From contig JHVA01000001.1 of the NCBI GenBank assembly GCA_000688615.1, forward strand, positions 3,720,001 to 3,784,000: a stretch of DNA of 64,000 nucleotides, in the 5' to 3' direction. Origin of the DNA: Acidobacteriaceae bacterium KBS 146. Its GTDB lineage: Bacteria; Acidobacteriota; Terriglobia; Terriglobales; Acidobacteriaceae. Of this stretch, positions 27,952-35,929 are shown in pieces (positions within the stretch are counted from its first letter, which is position 1; every line of letters starts with the position of its first letter). Made by a program: the position numbers and the translations under genes. The notes beneath the pieces are model-generated. The model was not told where the DNA came from. It worked only from the letters and a program-made list of their open reading frames with translations, and did no database searches.

Positions 27952-28320
27952 TTGCGTCGTCTATTCTCACCTTTTGCTCGTGGCTGGCCTGGGGCCGGAC
28001 TTTTCCTGCTGCGAATTGCGGCTGGCGGGGTTCTCCTGGCCCACGGGATTTCAGGTTTCCAAAGCGGGCGCGCCAGCGGCTCGGTCTTATTTACCCTCCC
28101 ATTCGCTTTAGATGGAGCCTTGCTTATCGTAGGGCTGTGGACTCCGCTTGCAGGAACATTAGCGGCTGCCCTGTCTATCTGGGGGGCCGTCGCAACCCAC
28201 AACGATCGTCACGCAGAGTATCCCCTACTCATTGCAATCGGAATTGCCCTCGCGCTTGTGGGCCCCGGAGCCTTTTCCATCGATGCCCGCCTCTTCGGGT
28301 GGAAACGAATCGATCTATGA
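27952..28320 (+). CDS. DoxX-like small membrane protein
   Basis: 122 residues from TTG at 27952 with GAGAGG 5 bases upstream; no ATG is available. It has four hydrophobic segments, beginning 'LFLLRIAAGGVLLAHGISGF' and including 'DGALLIVGLWTPLAGTLAA', typical of the DoxX/DoxD family. Roles of such proteins range from quinone-linked redox to stress resistance, and none can be assigned here. The frame is short but its hydrophobic pattern is clear. A stem-loop follows at 28358. Confidence 0.65.
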   Translation: MRRLFSPFARGWPGAGLFLLRIAAGGVLLAHGISGFQSGRASGSVLFTLPFALDGALLIVGLWTPLAGTLAAALSIWGAVATHNDRHAEYPLLIAIGIALALVGPGAFSIDARLFGWKRIDL

Positions 28321-28357
28321 CGACATTGCAGCGGACCCGTTAGTGGATATCTTGTAA

Positions 28358-28390
28358 CCCCTTGGGGTGAGCGCATCTCACTCCAAGGGG
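28358..28390 (+). terminator. Stem-loop after the DoxX-like gene
   Basis: CCCCTTGGGGTGAG (28358-28371) pairs with CTCACTCCAAGGGG (28377-28390) with one G-T pair and a 5-nt loop. It is followed by GGACCTTT, so only a short T run. Confidence 0.65.
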
Positions 28391-28571
28391 GACCTTTCAG
28401 ACGCGATGCAGTTTCTAACCCGCTCGATATGGGGCTTCGCTTCTTTCAAGAATTCGCAACAATGGCTTCACTGCTGAAAGAAGTCTCAGCAATTCCGTAC
28501 GTCGTCAGCGGCATCGTTGCACATTCAAGGGCCATGTTCGTGCACCACTGCCAGCTCATGGAGGTTAGCTT

Positions 28572-29222
28572 ATGTTGTCTGTGCCCGCCACTTCGATCGT
28601 CTACATAATCGATGACCAAGACTCGATCCGAGAGTCCCTGTCGGAGCTTGCCGGTGCTGCTGGCTGGTGCCCGGTTACCTTTTCATCAGCAGCTGAGTTT
28701 CTCTCTTACCCTCGTCCGTCGGTCCCTTCTTGCTTGATCCTCGATATGACACTTCCGGACCTGGATGGTTTGGAACTTCAGAGGCGAATCACTACAAAGC
28801 GCAGTCACATCCCCATCATCTTCCTCGCTGGAGATGCGGATATTTCGACGGCGGTCCGTGCAATGAAGGGCGGAGCCGTCGACTTCCTTATGAAACCCTT
28901 TGATGTCCAAGTCATGCAAAGGGAGATTGGCGAAGCATTGAGACGGAGTGAGTCCGCACTCCGCCGGGAAAATGAGTTGTCTGTCCTACGCGCCGACTAC
29001 GGCTTGCTCACCCATCGGGAACGAGAGGTCATGCAACTGGTGGTCTCTGGAATGTTAAATAAACAGGTCGGCGGTGAACTTGGTATTAGTGAGATCACCG
29101 TCAAGGCACATCGCGGCAATGTCATGCGTAAGATGAAGGCGGAATCATTCGCCGCTCTTGTGACTATGTCTGCCAGGCTTCGTGTTTCGCGCCCTCTGAT
29201 CACAAATATCCCAGTCAACTGA
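28572..29222 (+). CDS. FixJ-type orphan response regulator
   Basis: 216 residues; GGAGG lies 7 bases before the ATG at 28572. The receiver domain has 'VYIIDDQDSIRESL', the phospho-acceptor Asp in 'CLILDMTLPDLDG', and Lys in 'VDFLMKPFDVQ'. The C-terminal LuxR-like helix-turn-helix is 'LTHREREVMQLVVSGMLNKQ' and 'ITVKAHRGNVMRKM'. The usual Thr position reads 'IIFLAGDAD' (Ala), a change from the common FixJ motif. No kinase is adjacent, since the propeller kinase already has its own regulator. The hydrolase starting 13 bases downstream is probably in the same transcript. Confidence 0.87.
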   Translation: MLSVPATSIVYIIDDQDSIRESLSELAGAAGWCPVTFSSAAEFLSYPRPSVPSCLILDMTLPDLDGLELQRRITTKRSHIPIIFLAGDADISTAVRAMKGGAVDFLMKPFDVQVMQREIGEALRRSESALRRENELSVLRADYGLLTHREREVMQLVVSGMLNKQVGGELGISEITVKAHRGNVMRKMKAESFAALVTMSARLRVSRPLITNIPVN

Positions 29223-29234
29223 AAGGGTCTCTCA

Positions 29235-30275
29235 ATGCAACGAAAAGTCAATCAACTATCACGCCGACGCCTGTTGGCCCTTGGTGTGCCCACCGCAGCG
29301 TTTCTACTCGACTTACCATCTCTGGCGAAAGCGAATGAAACCGAACCACCGACATCGCGTGGTACACAAAACAAGACTCTCGGCCCTATCAAGCAGGTCG
29401 ATGCCGGTGTACTCAACGTTGGATATGCAGAACTCGGCCCCGAGAATGGACGCCCAGTATTTCTTTTCCATGGGTGGCCATACGACATCTATAGCTACGT
29501 TGATGTTGCACCGCAGCTGGCATCAGCGGGATACCGCGTGATCGTCCCTTATCTGCGGGGCTATGGCAGCACGCGATTTCTTTCCGACGAAACCGTGCGA
29601 AATGGCCAACCCTCTGCGCTAGCAGTTGATGTCATCGCTTTCATGGACGCTATTAAAGTAGATAGCGCGATCCTTGCTGGATTTGATTGGGGGGCGCGCA
29701 CGGCAGCCATTGTGGCCGCTCTGTGGCCAGAACGCTGTAAGGCTCTGGTTTCAGTGAGCGGCTACCTGATTGGCAGCCAGGAGACTGGGAAACAACCTTT
29801 GCCTCCGCGAGCAGAACTCGCCTGGTGGTATCAGTATTACTTCGCAACAGAACGCGGACGATTGGGCTACGAGCAGAATCGTCGGGAGTTTGCGAAGCTT
29901 ATATGGCAGCAGGCTTCGCCAAAGTGGAGCTTCAGTGAAGATGTCTTTGAACGTAGTGCAGCAGCCTTTGAGAACCCGGATCACGTCGCGATCGTCATTC
30001 ATAATTATAGATGGCGGCTTGGTCTCGCCGGCGGTGAAGCCAGATACGACGAACTCGAGAGGCGATTGGCAAGCGGACCTTCAATCAGCGTTCCTACAAT
30101 CACGCTCGAAGGAGACGCGAATGGAGCACCGCATCCGGACCCGTCCGTTTATGCCCATAAATTCACTGGCAGATACCAACATCGCAATATCTCCGGCGGA
30201 GTAGGACACAACCTTCCACAAGAGGCTCCTGAAGCTTTCGTGAAGGCTGTCATTGACTCTAATACGACGCTTTAG
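29235..30275 (+). CDS. Tat-exported alpha/beta hydrolase, epoxide-hydrolase-like
   Basis: 346 residues starting 13 bases after the regulator stop. The N-terminus has a twin-arginine-like signal, 'LSRRRLLALGVPTAAF', so a folded protein is sent out of the cytoplasm. The fold shows 'VFLFHGWPYDIYSY' (oxyanion region), 'ILAGFDWGARTAAIVAALWP' (Asp nucleophile followed by Trp, as in epoxide hydrolases and dehalogenases) and 'GGVGHNLPQEAPEAFVKAV' (catalytic His). The acid is probably the Asp in 'TLEGDANGAPHPDP'. Together with the hydrolase at 22613 it is a second exported Asp-nucleophile enzyme within 7 kb. The substrate is unknown. Confidence 0.83.
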   Translation: MQRKVNQLSRRRLLALGVPTAAFLLDLPSLAKANETEPPTSRGTQNKTLGPIKQVDAGVLNVGYAELGPENGRPVFLFHGWPYDIYSYVDVAPQLASAGYRVIVPYLRGYGSTRFLSDETVRNGQPSALAVDVIAFMDAIKVDSAILAGFDWGARTAAIVAALWPERCKALVSVSGYLIGSQETGKQPLPPRAELAWWYQYYFATERGRLGYEQNRREFAKLIWQQASPKWSFSEDVFERSAAAFENPDHVAIVIHNYRWRLGLAGGEARYDELERRLASGPSISVPTITLEGDANGAPHPDPSVYAHKFTGRYQHRNISGGVGHNLPQEAPEAFVKAVIDSNTTL

Positions 30276-30323
30276 CTTTTTCACAGCTGAACGCTCCAGA
30301 TGAGACGTTTTCAGGAGGAAGCA

Positions 30324-30560
30324 ATGAACGGAGCCCCTTATCTTCGCGGCATAGACAACGACGCCACCGCCGAGCTGTGGTCGTCCTCAGAGGAATGCGT
30401 ATCTCAACTCCGCGCTCTGGTTGCATACCTCCTTGAAAAGAATGAACGGCTGAGAAGCGTGATCGTCGCTCAATCTGAACTCGTAACGAAGGATAGCGGT
30501 CCTCGCTATCTATCAGACAGACTCCAGACATTATCGGGGGCTGTGGAGTTGCCACAGTAG
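30324..30560 (+). CDS. Small hypothetical protein
   Basis: 78 residues from the ATG at 30324, with AGGAGG 6 bases upstream; a start at 30300 is possible but has no such site. It reads as a mostly helical, charged protein ('ECVSQLRALVAYLLEKNERL') without signal or membrane segment. I recognise no family. It follows the hydrolase by about 50 bases, and its last codons run into the remnant gene on the other strand. Confidence 0.45.
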   Translation: MNGAPYLRGIDNDATAELWSSSEECVSQLRALVAYLLEKNERLRSVIVAQSELVTKDSGPRYLSDRLQTLSGAVELPQ

Positions 30561-31347
30561 CCCACTGAACGAAGCGTATCTGCACCTGCACAGTACAGTC
30601 CCGACAACGTTTGAGGAACTCGATGTCACCTTTTTCCTTTTGATGGCCTGCTCCGTACGGTAAAGGAATCGTCGCCCACGCGTGTACGGGCGGATTGACG
30701 TCGCTGAAGTTCCGCTCAAAGGCTGGTATTGGCCTGTTGGGTGGATGAAGAACTCCTGCAACATCAGGGTCGAGCTGTTGTTTAGCGAATTCTAGATCAA
30801 CGGTGCAAAGCGCGATGGTGTGAAACGCGAGATCCCAGGCCGCATACCACGGATACTCCCACTTGTCGGGCATTGAAATGACGTGCTGATTTACCATGTG
30901 GAATCATTCGCTGTTCGGGTTAAGCATCCGCCTGACTTCATCGGATCCACCCCATGTTCCGTGAGCCATTTGTCCAGGTCGAAGAAAAATACTGCCTGCT
31001 CCACGGCATCCCGGCGAGCGCCTGCCGCCTGACGAGGGCGTCATCCTCGCTGACCGCTCTGGAGTAATGGATTTGTAGAACTCATCCGCCTCACGCAGAG
31101 GGATGCTTAAAATCTCAGCAACGGTTCTTGAAGGCGTCCCCATGGCTGCAGGCGCCAGATCGCCTAGTCGGAGGCGGACGGTTACCGTCTTTGACGGAGG
31201 GACTGGCATTCGGCGTATCAAAATCCGTTCGCTGTTGGTGGCGTTCTCTGTAAACAGAAGCGGGATATCACCTTCGCAATACAGATAACGTTCGCCCAGA
31301 TCGGCGTGGGGCGCTGCAACAACCTTGCAGCCTTTCTGGCCCGGCAA
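30555..31347 (-). pseudogene. MGH1-type (GH63-like) glucosidase remnant
   Basis: Read on the minus strand, pieces in several frames follow the order of a cytoplasmic glucosidase of the MGH1/GH63 clan. They run: 'ERYLYCEGDIPLLFTEN' and 'EADEFYKSITPE', then 'GMPWSRQYF', 'VISMPDKWEYPWYAAWDLAF' and 'FSDVNPPVHAWA'. Frames change several times, internal stops are present, and about 250 residues remain of the usual 850-900. The catalytic central part survives only in short stretches. The gene is clearly inactive. Two open frames (starting at 30897 and 31347) look like genes but are pieces of this one. Confidence 0.78.
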
Positions 31348-31899
31348 CTTGCCTTAAAGCCGGTTTGGGCGTCTCTGGCCGCCAAGTCCAGGTTTTGCGA
31401 AATAACAGTGTTGGCAGAACGTGAATTTTTGCGGGATCAGGACCGCAGTTATAAACATTGATCAGGATGTCTCAGTTCATCGTTTCGCGGAGTATTTCGC
31501 CACATCGAACGGCTTTGGCCTGTTCGATGCACTCGATCGGAGAATGCGAGACGCAGTTCCGTGATGTCCAAGGAAATGTATGACATTTATCCAACGGACT
31601 TCGCTATAAATCTTTTGGGACACTTCGGGTGTGCGGTCCTTGGAAGGACTATGGGCCAGTCGAGAATTTCGGTTTGACTGCCATGGGATAGCAAACCTTG
31701 CGTCGTCTGCGATAGGTATTGTCTGAAGTAGACCACCACAAGTGCGTGGACCGGGTTAACACCAAGCTCTAAACACTTAGCGGGTCAGCGATCGTGACGG
31801 CTATCACATCACTCAGACGAGGCTTCCGGTAGTGTGACTACCGGACGTAATCGTCATCGAACCTCGTTTTAAAGCCCACGATTCGTTCCAGGAGGAGAG
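31348..31899. other. Intergenic region with a short perfect hairpin
   Basis: No gene was recognised in these 552 bases. Near the right end TCCGGTAGT (31825-31833) and ACTACCGGA (31837-31845) form a 9-bp hairpin with a GTG loop, 55 bases before the ferritin-like gene, possibly a leader element or operator. The left part is probably more of the decayed glucosidase region. Confidence 0.4.
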
Positions 31900-32373
31900 A
31901 TGAAGATCAAACTTGTTTTTGCCGCATTGATAGTCGCTGTGACGTTCCTGACAGTGGAGCTCATTAACGCAGAAAGTGAGAAGAAGATGAACGAGCAGAC
32001 CATGAAGAATCTGTCGACTGCCATGCACGGCGAAGCCTTCGCGTATGTGAAATACCTGCTGTATGCAGAGCATGCCCGCCAGAATGGGAACACCAAAGTT
32101 GCCGATCTCTTTGAGAGTGCAGCCAAGACGGAACGATTCGAGCATTTCTCAGAAGAGGCGCAACTCGCTGGATTGGTAGGCTCGGATTCCGACAATCTCA
32201 AAGATGCTATCAAGGGTGAATCCTACGAAACAGAAACGATGTACCGGGAATTTGCCCAGCAGGCGAAACAAGCCGGGGATCACGAAGCTGCCAAGCGTTT
32301 TGAAGAAATTCGGCTAGATGAGGCAAAGCATCGGGATGCGTTCAACGCAGCACTGAGTGGCTTGAAGAAATAG
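31900..32373 (+). CDS. Exported rubrerythrin/ferritin-like protein
   Basis: 157 residues; AGGAGG lies 4 bases before the ATG at 31900. The first 25 residues form a signal peptide ('LVFAALIVAVTFLTVELINA'). The remainder is a four-helix di-iron bundle: 'MHGEAFAYVKYLLYAEHA', 'KTERFEHFSEEAQLAG', 'GESYETETMYREFAQQA' and 'EIRLDEAKHRDAFNAAL' supply the Glu and His ligands of the rubrerythrin family. The C-terminal rubredoxin domain is absent. Such proteins usually reduce peroxide or store iron in the cytoplasm; an exported one suggests periplasmic oxidant defence. It is followed by a haem-binding protein with its own strong ribosome site. Confidence 0.85.
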   Translation: MKIKLVFAALIVAVTFLTVELINAESEKKMNEQTMKNLSTAMHGEAFAYVKYLLYAEHARQNGNTKVADLFESAAKTERFEHFSEEAQLAGLVGSDSDNLKDAIKGESYETETMYREFAQQAKQAGDHEAAKRFEEIRLDEAKHRDAFNAALSGLKK

Positions 32374-32413
32374 AGAAATAAAAGCGTCGATTCTTGCATG
32401 GTAAGGAGGCTCT

Positions 32414-32890
32414 GTGCGCAGTAGATGGAGATGGGGTATTGGGATTGCTGTTGTGATCCTAACGATTATTCAGTTGATAAGGCCTGCGCGTAACAATCCT
32501 CCGGTCATAGCAGGAGAGACGATCCATGCCAGATTGCCTGTCGATCCAGCTATGAATGCCACGCTCCATCGTTCCTGCAATGACTGTCACTCGAACCTGA
32601 CCGTATGGCCTTGGTATACCAACGTAGCCCCCGCATCCTGGCTTATCATTTCCGATGTGCGTCGAGGTAGGGCCGAGCTAAATTTTTCAGAATGGGGAAC
32701 GTACCCGCTTAAAAAGCAGCAGGAGTTGCTAAAAGAAACCTGCGCGGAAGTTTCGGAGCGGAAGATGCCGGTAGCTGCATATACGCTGCTGCATCCATCA
32801 GCTAAATTCACAGATGCAGACATAGCAGCAGTCTGTGCCTGGACACGATCTATTGCCCAAAGCCGGATCCAAGCGCCAACCGGGGAATAA
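32414..32890 (+). CDS. Haem-binding domain protein (single CxxCH)
   Basis: 158 residues from a GTG at 32414 with AAGGAGG at 32403-32409. One N-terminal membrane anchor ('WGIGIAVVILTIIQLI') is followed by a periplasmic domain with the haem-attachment motif 'RSCNDCHSNLTVWPWYTN', as in the small haem-binding domain family (DUF-type, Pfam haem_bd). 'PVAAYTLLHPSAKFTDADI' is the typical C-terminal block with the axial-ligand region. It presumably passes electrons in the periplasm. It probably forms a pair with the ferritin-like protein 40 bases upstream, a possible haem/di-iron redox couple. Confidence 0.83.
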   Translation: MRSRWRWGIGIAVVILTIIQLIRPARNNPPVIAGETIHARLPVDPAMNATLHRSCNDCHSNLTVWPWYTNVAPASWLIISDVRRGRAELNFSEWGTYPLKKQQELLKETCAEVSERKMPVAAYTLLHPSAKFTDADIAAVCAWTRSIAQSRIQAPTGE

Positions 32891-33064
32891 TGATTTGAGT
32901 GAGCGATGAAGTGCAGAACATTTCGAGGCGGACGTGATCCACAGACCCATTTAGGTGGCCTGTCTTTCGATGACGGAGATCACCCTAGATCTGCAGCTTA
33001 CTTACCATAGCCGGATGGAGGCCCGGCATATTCCTGTGCTAGAGCATGCGTCATGGAAAGGTAT

Positions 33065-35632
33065 ATGGCCAACACAATCCTATTGACGCACGACCATTCC
33101 TCCGGCCTGCGCGGACTCACGGAAACTGAAGCGGCAGCGAGATTAAAAGCCGAGGGATTTAACGAACTGCCTGCGGCCAAATCGCGCAATTTCCTTGCAA
33201 CAATGTGGGAGATCGCGCGCGAGCCAATGATCCTGCTCTTGATCGGTGCAGGCGTTATTTATTTATTTCTCGGCGAGTTGCGCGATTCGCTGGTTCTGCT
33301 GATTTCTATATTCGTGGTTCTTGGAATTAATCTGTACCAGCAACGCAAGACCGACCACGCGTTAGAAGCACTGCGCGACCTTTCTAGCCCGCGCGCCATG
33401 GTTGTCCGCGACGGGCAGCAGAAGCGCATCGCTGGCCGTGAAGTGGTTCGGGGAGATCTCGTCATTGTCTCCGAAGGAGACCGCGTTCCTGCCGACGGAG
33501 TTGTGCTTTCGGCTGTCAATTTATCCATAGACGAGTCGATGCTGACGGGCGAGTCGGTACCTGTACGGAAGGTCAGCTCCGACCATGCTCTCGGCGAAAT
33601 CGGCCGGCCAGGAGGCGATGATCTGCCATTTGTTTTCTCGGGAACAATGGTGGTGCAAGGACAAGGCTTTGCAGAAATTAGAGCCACGGGCGCCAAGACT
33701 GATTTGGGCAAGATCGGGAAAGTGCTGTGGGCGGTTGAGCCCGAAGCTACCAATCTGCAGGCGGAAGTGAACCGTTTGGCTGGGATTTTGGCAGCCCTGG
33801 GGTTGTCAGTGTGTGTTGTGATTGCTGTTGTGTACGGGTTGACTCGCGAAAGCTGGGTCAATGGTTTCCTCGCCGGCATTACGACGGCGATGTCCTTGCT
33901 CCCCGAGGAATTCCCCGTCGTCCTCACGGTCTTTCTTGCGCTTGGTGCCTGGCGAATCTCACAAAGACGAGTGCTTACGCGCCGCAGCAGTGCTATCGAG
34001 GCACTTGGCTCGGCGACGGTTCTGTGCGTGGATAAGACGGGCACTCTCACGCAAAACCGCATGGCAGTCCAGAAGCTATTTGCTATGGGGTATCTTTTGG
34101 ATGTCACTGCGGAGATGGACACACTTCCTGAGGAGTTCCACGAAGTGTTGGAGTGCAGCATCCTTGCCAGCAAGCGGAATCCGGTCGATCCTATGGAGAT
34201 TGCGTTCCAGCAATTTGGCTCTCGCTATTTGTCAAACACCGAACACCTGCATCACGACTGGGCGTTAGTTCACGAGTACCCATTATCGAAAGCCCTCTTA
34301 TCCATGTCGAGAGCTTGGAGGCCTGCGCAGGGATGGGGCTATGTGATCGCCGCGAAGGGCGCCCCGGAGGCAATCGTTGAGCTCTGTAGACTTTCATCGG
34401 ATGAAAGCAAAGAGATGATATCGCGGGCTTCTCAGATGGCCGCGGAGGGTATGCGAATCCTCGGCGTTGCCAAGAGCCGGTGGGAGCAAACTGAATTGCC
34501 GGAAGGTCAGCGGGAACTTTCCTTTACGTTCGTCGGGCTGGTGGGCCTGGCCGACCCTATCCGGCCAGAAGTTCCTACCGCGGTCGAAGAGTGCTATGGT
34601 GCCGGCATTCGAGTTGTCATGATCACCGGGGATTATCCCGGAACGGCACAGAATATCGCTCAACAAGTCGGTATACATGCCCCTGACCGGGTCTTGACCG
34701 GGGCGGAACTGGAACCCATGAATGAGATGGAAATGCGAGAGCGCATCCGATCAATCAATCTCTTTGCTCGTATGGTCCCAGAGCAGAAGCTGCGATTGGT
34801 GAATGCCCTGAAAGCGAACGGCGAAGTCGTGGCCATGACGGGGGATGGCGTTAACGATGCACCGGCCCTGAAAGCGGCGCAGATCGGTATTGCGATGGGC
34901 GAACGCGGAACCGATGTGGCGCGTGAAGCATCCGACCTCGTGCTGTTGGATGATTCTTTCTTGTCGATCGTCGAGGCCATTCGGCTGGGCCGCCGGATTT
35001 TTGACAACCTACGGAAGGCCATGTCATTTGTATTTGCCGTTCACCTGCCACTTGCCGGGCTCGCTTTAATTCCGATCCTGGCAAGATGGCCGTTGGTACT
35101 AATGCCCGTGCATATTGTCTTCCTGGAGCTGATTATCGACCCAGCGTGCTCGATCGCCTTTGAAGCCGAACCCGAAGAGCCTGGCTTAATGGAGCGTCCA
35201 CCCCGCGACGCGAAGGAGCTACTACTTCCTCGGCGTCATATCATCCTTAGTTCGCTCCAGGGTGCAAGTGTAATGTTGGTCGTTATCTTTGTGTATGCCG
35301 TGGCACTGTATCGCGGCGAGAGTGAGACGAATGCGCGAACTCTGACATTCGCGACGCTAGTGATTGGAAATCTTATGCTTATCCTGACAAACCGGTCGTC
35401 AGAGCGCACTATAGCGACCACATTGTTCGCTCCTAACCCCGCGCTGTGGTGGATCGTAGGCGGCACGATCGCGGTTCTCGGGTCGGCCATCTATGTCCCA
35501 TTGTTGGAAACGCTCTTCCGGTTTGAGCGTCTTCACCTGCTGGATATCGCTGTCTGCGTGTCAGGTGGCATCGCCAGTCTGCTGTGGTTCGAAGGTTTGA
35601 AGCTGCTGAAGAGCAAGGTAACTGTTCCTTGA
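33065..35632 (+). CDS. P2-type cation-transporting ATPase
   Basis: 855 residues from the ATG at 33065 (GGAAAGG just upstream; ATG 33053 is an alternative). All P-type blocks are present: the actuator loop 'MLTGESVPV', the phosphorylation site 'CVDKTGTLTQNRM', the nucleotide-domain 'VVAMTGDGVNDAPALKAAQI', and ten hydrophobic segments including the C-terminal cation-ATPase domain. The ion-site motif of helix 4 reads 'LLPEEFPVVLT' rather than the PEGLP of calcium pumps; this variant belongs to a bacterial subgroup of uncertain ion. It uses ATP to move a cation (probably calcium or manganese) out of the cytoplasm. About 160 bases separate it from the haem-binding gene, and a new transcript is likely. 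Confidence 0.87.
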   Translation: MANTILLTHDHSSGLRGLTETEAAARLKAEGFNELPAAKSRNFLATMWEIAREPMILLLIGAGVIYLFLGELRDSLVLLISIFVVLGINLYQQRKTDHALEALRDLSSPRAMVVRDGQQKRIAGREVVRGDLVIVSEGDRVPADGVVLSAVNLSIDESMLTGESVPVRKVSSDHALGEIGRPGGDDLPFVFSGTMVVQGQGFAEIRATGAKTDLGKIGKVLWAVEPEATNLQAEVNRLAGILAALGLSVCVVIAVVYGLTRESWVNGFLAGITTAMSLLPEEFPVVLTVFLALGAWRISQRRVLTRRSSAIEALGSATVLCVDKTGTLTQNRMAVQKLFAMGYLLDVTAEMDTLPEEFHEVLECSILASKRNPVDPMEIAFQQFGSRYLSNTEHLHHDWALVHEYPLSKALLSMSRAWRPAQGWGYVIAAKGAPEAIVELCRLSSDESKEMISRASQMAAEGMRILGVAKSRWEQTELPEGQRELSFTFVGLVGLADPIRPEVPTAVEECYGAGIRVVMITGDYPGTAQNIAQQVGIHAPDRVLTGAELEPMNEMEMRERIRSINLFARMVPEQKLRLVNALKANGEVVAMTGDGVNDAPALKAAQIGIAMGERGTDVAREASDLVLLDDSFLSIVEAIRLGRRIFDNLRKAMSFVFAVHLPLAGLALIPILARWPLVLMPVHIVFLELIIDPACSIAFEAEPEEPGLMERPPRDAKELLLPRRHIILSSLQGASVMLVVIFVYAVALYRGESETNARTLTFATLVIGNLMLILTNRSSERTIATTLFAPNPALWWIVGGTIAVLGSAIYVPLLETLFRFERLHLLDIAVCVSGGIASLLWFEGLKLLKSKVTVP

Positions 35633-35689
35633 GCGTTGTGAGCTGGAGATCAGTTCGAGCTTTTCAACGACGTTTAGCGTGTCATCGTG

Positions 35690-35925
35690 GCGCAGACCGC
35701 ATTCGCGGGAGGAACGTCGACGCTGGTGCCCGGCTCCCTCCTACGACAACGAGCCAGCGGCATCGGTGCGCTTTCAACAGCATCCAGGACACGTCGGTTG
35801 AACAGCTCCGCGTTGGTGAAGAATAGCGGCGCATCCCAGCGGAACCAACGAGGCCGGGATCAAAACACGCTTCCGGATGCCTGGAGATATCGGGATGGTC
35901 CCTGACCTCGACATTTCTTCCTCGG
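35690..35925 (-). pseudogene. SulP-family transporter STAS-domain remnant
   Basis: On the minus strand, 'VEVRDHPDISRHPEA' is followed in another frame by 'FRWDAPLFFTNAELFNRRVL' and 'DAVESAP', then 'RWLVVVGG' in a third. That order is the start of the cytoplasmic STAS domain of SulP anion transporters ('RWDAPLFFANAE' type). The membrane part is missing and stop codons interrupt it. It sits between the ATPase and the adaptor gene and is inactive. Confidence 0.65.
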
Positions 35926-35929
35926 ACTC

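Noticed and set aside
27807..28343. 178-codon frame overlapping the DoxX-like gene
   Set aside because: Arg/Ser-rich shadow frame; the DoxX frame has the coherent hydrophobic pattern.
30259..31347. Two open minus-strand frames (212 and 147 codons) read as separate genes
   Set aside because: They are out-of-frame pieces of one decayed MGH1-type glucosidase, in the right order but with frame changes and stops.
35584..35905. Short plus-strand frames after the ATPase
   Set aside because: They are antisense to the SulP STAS remnant and overlap the ATPase end.
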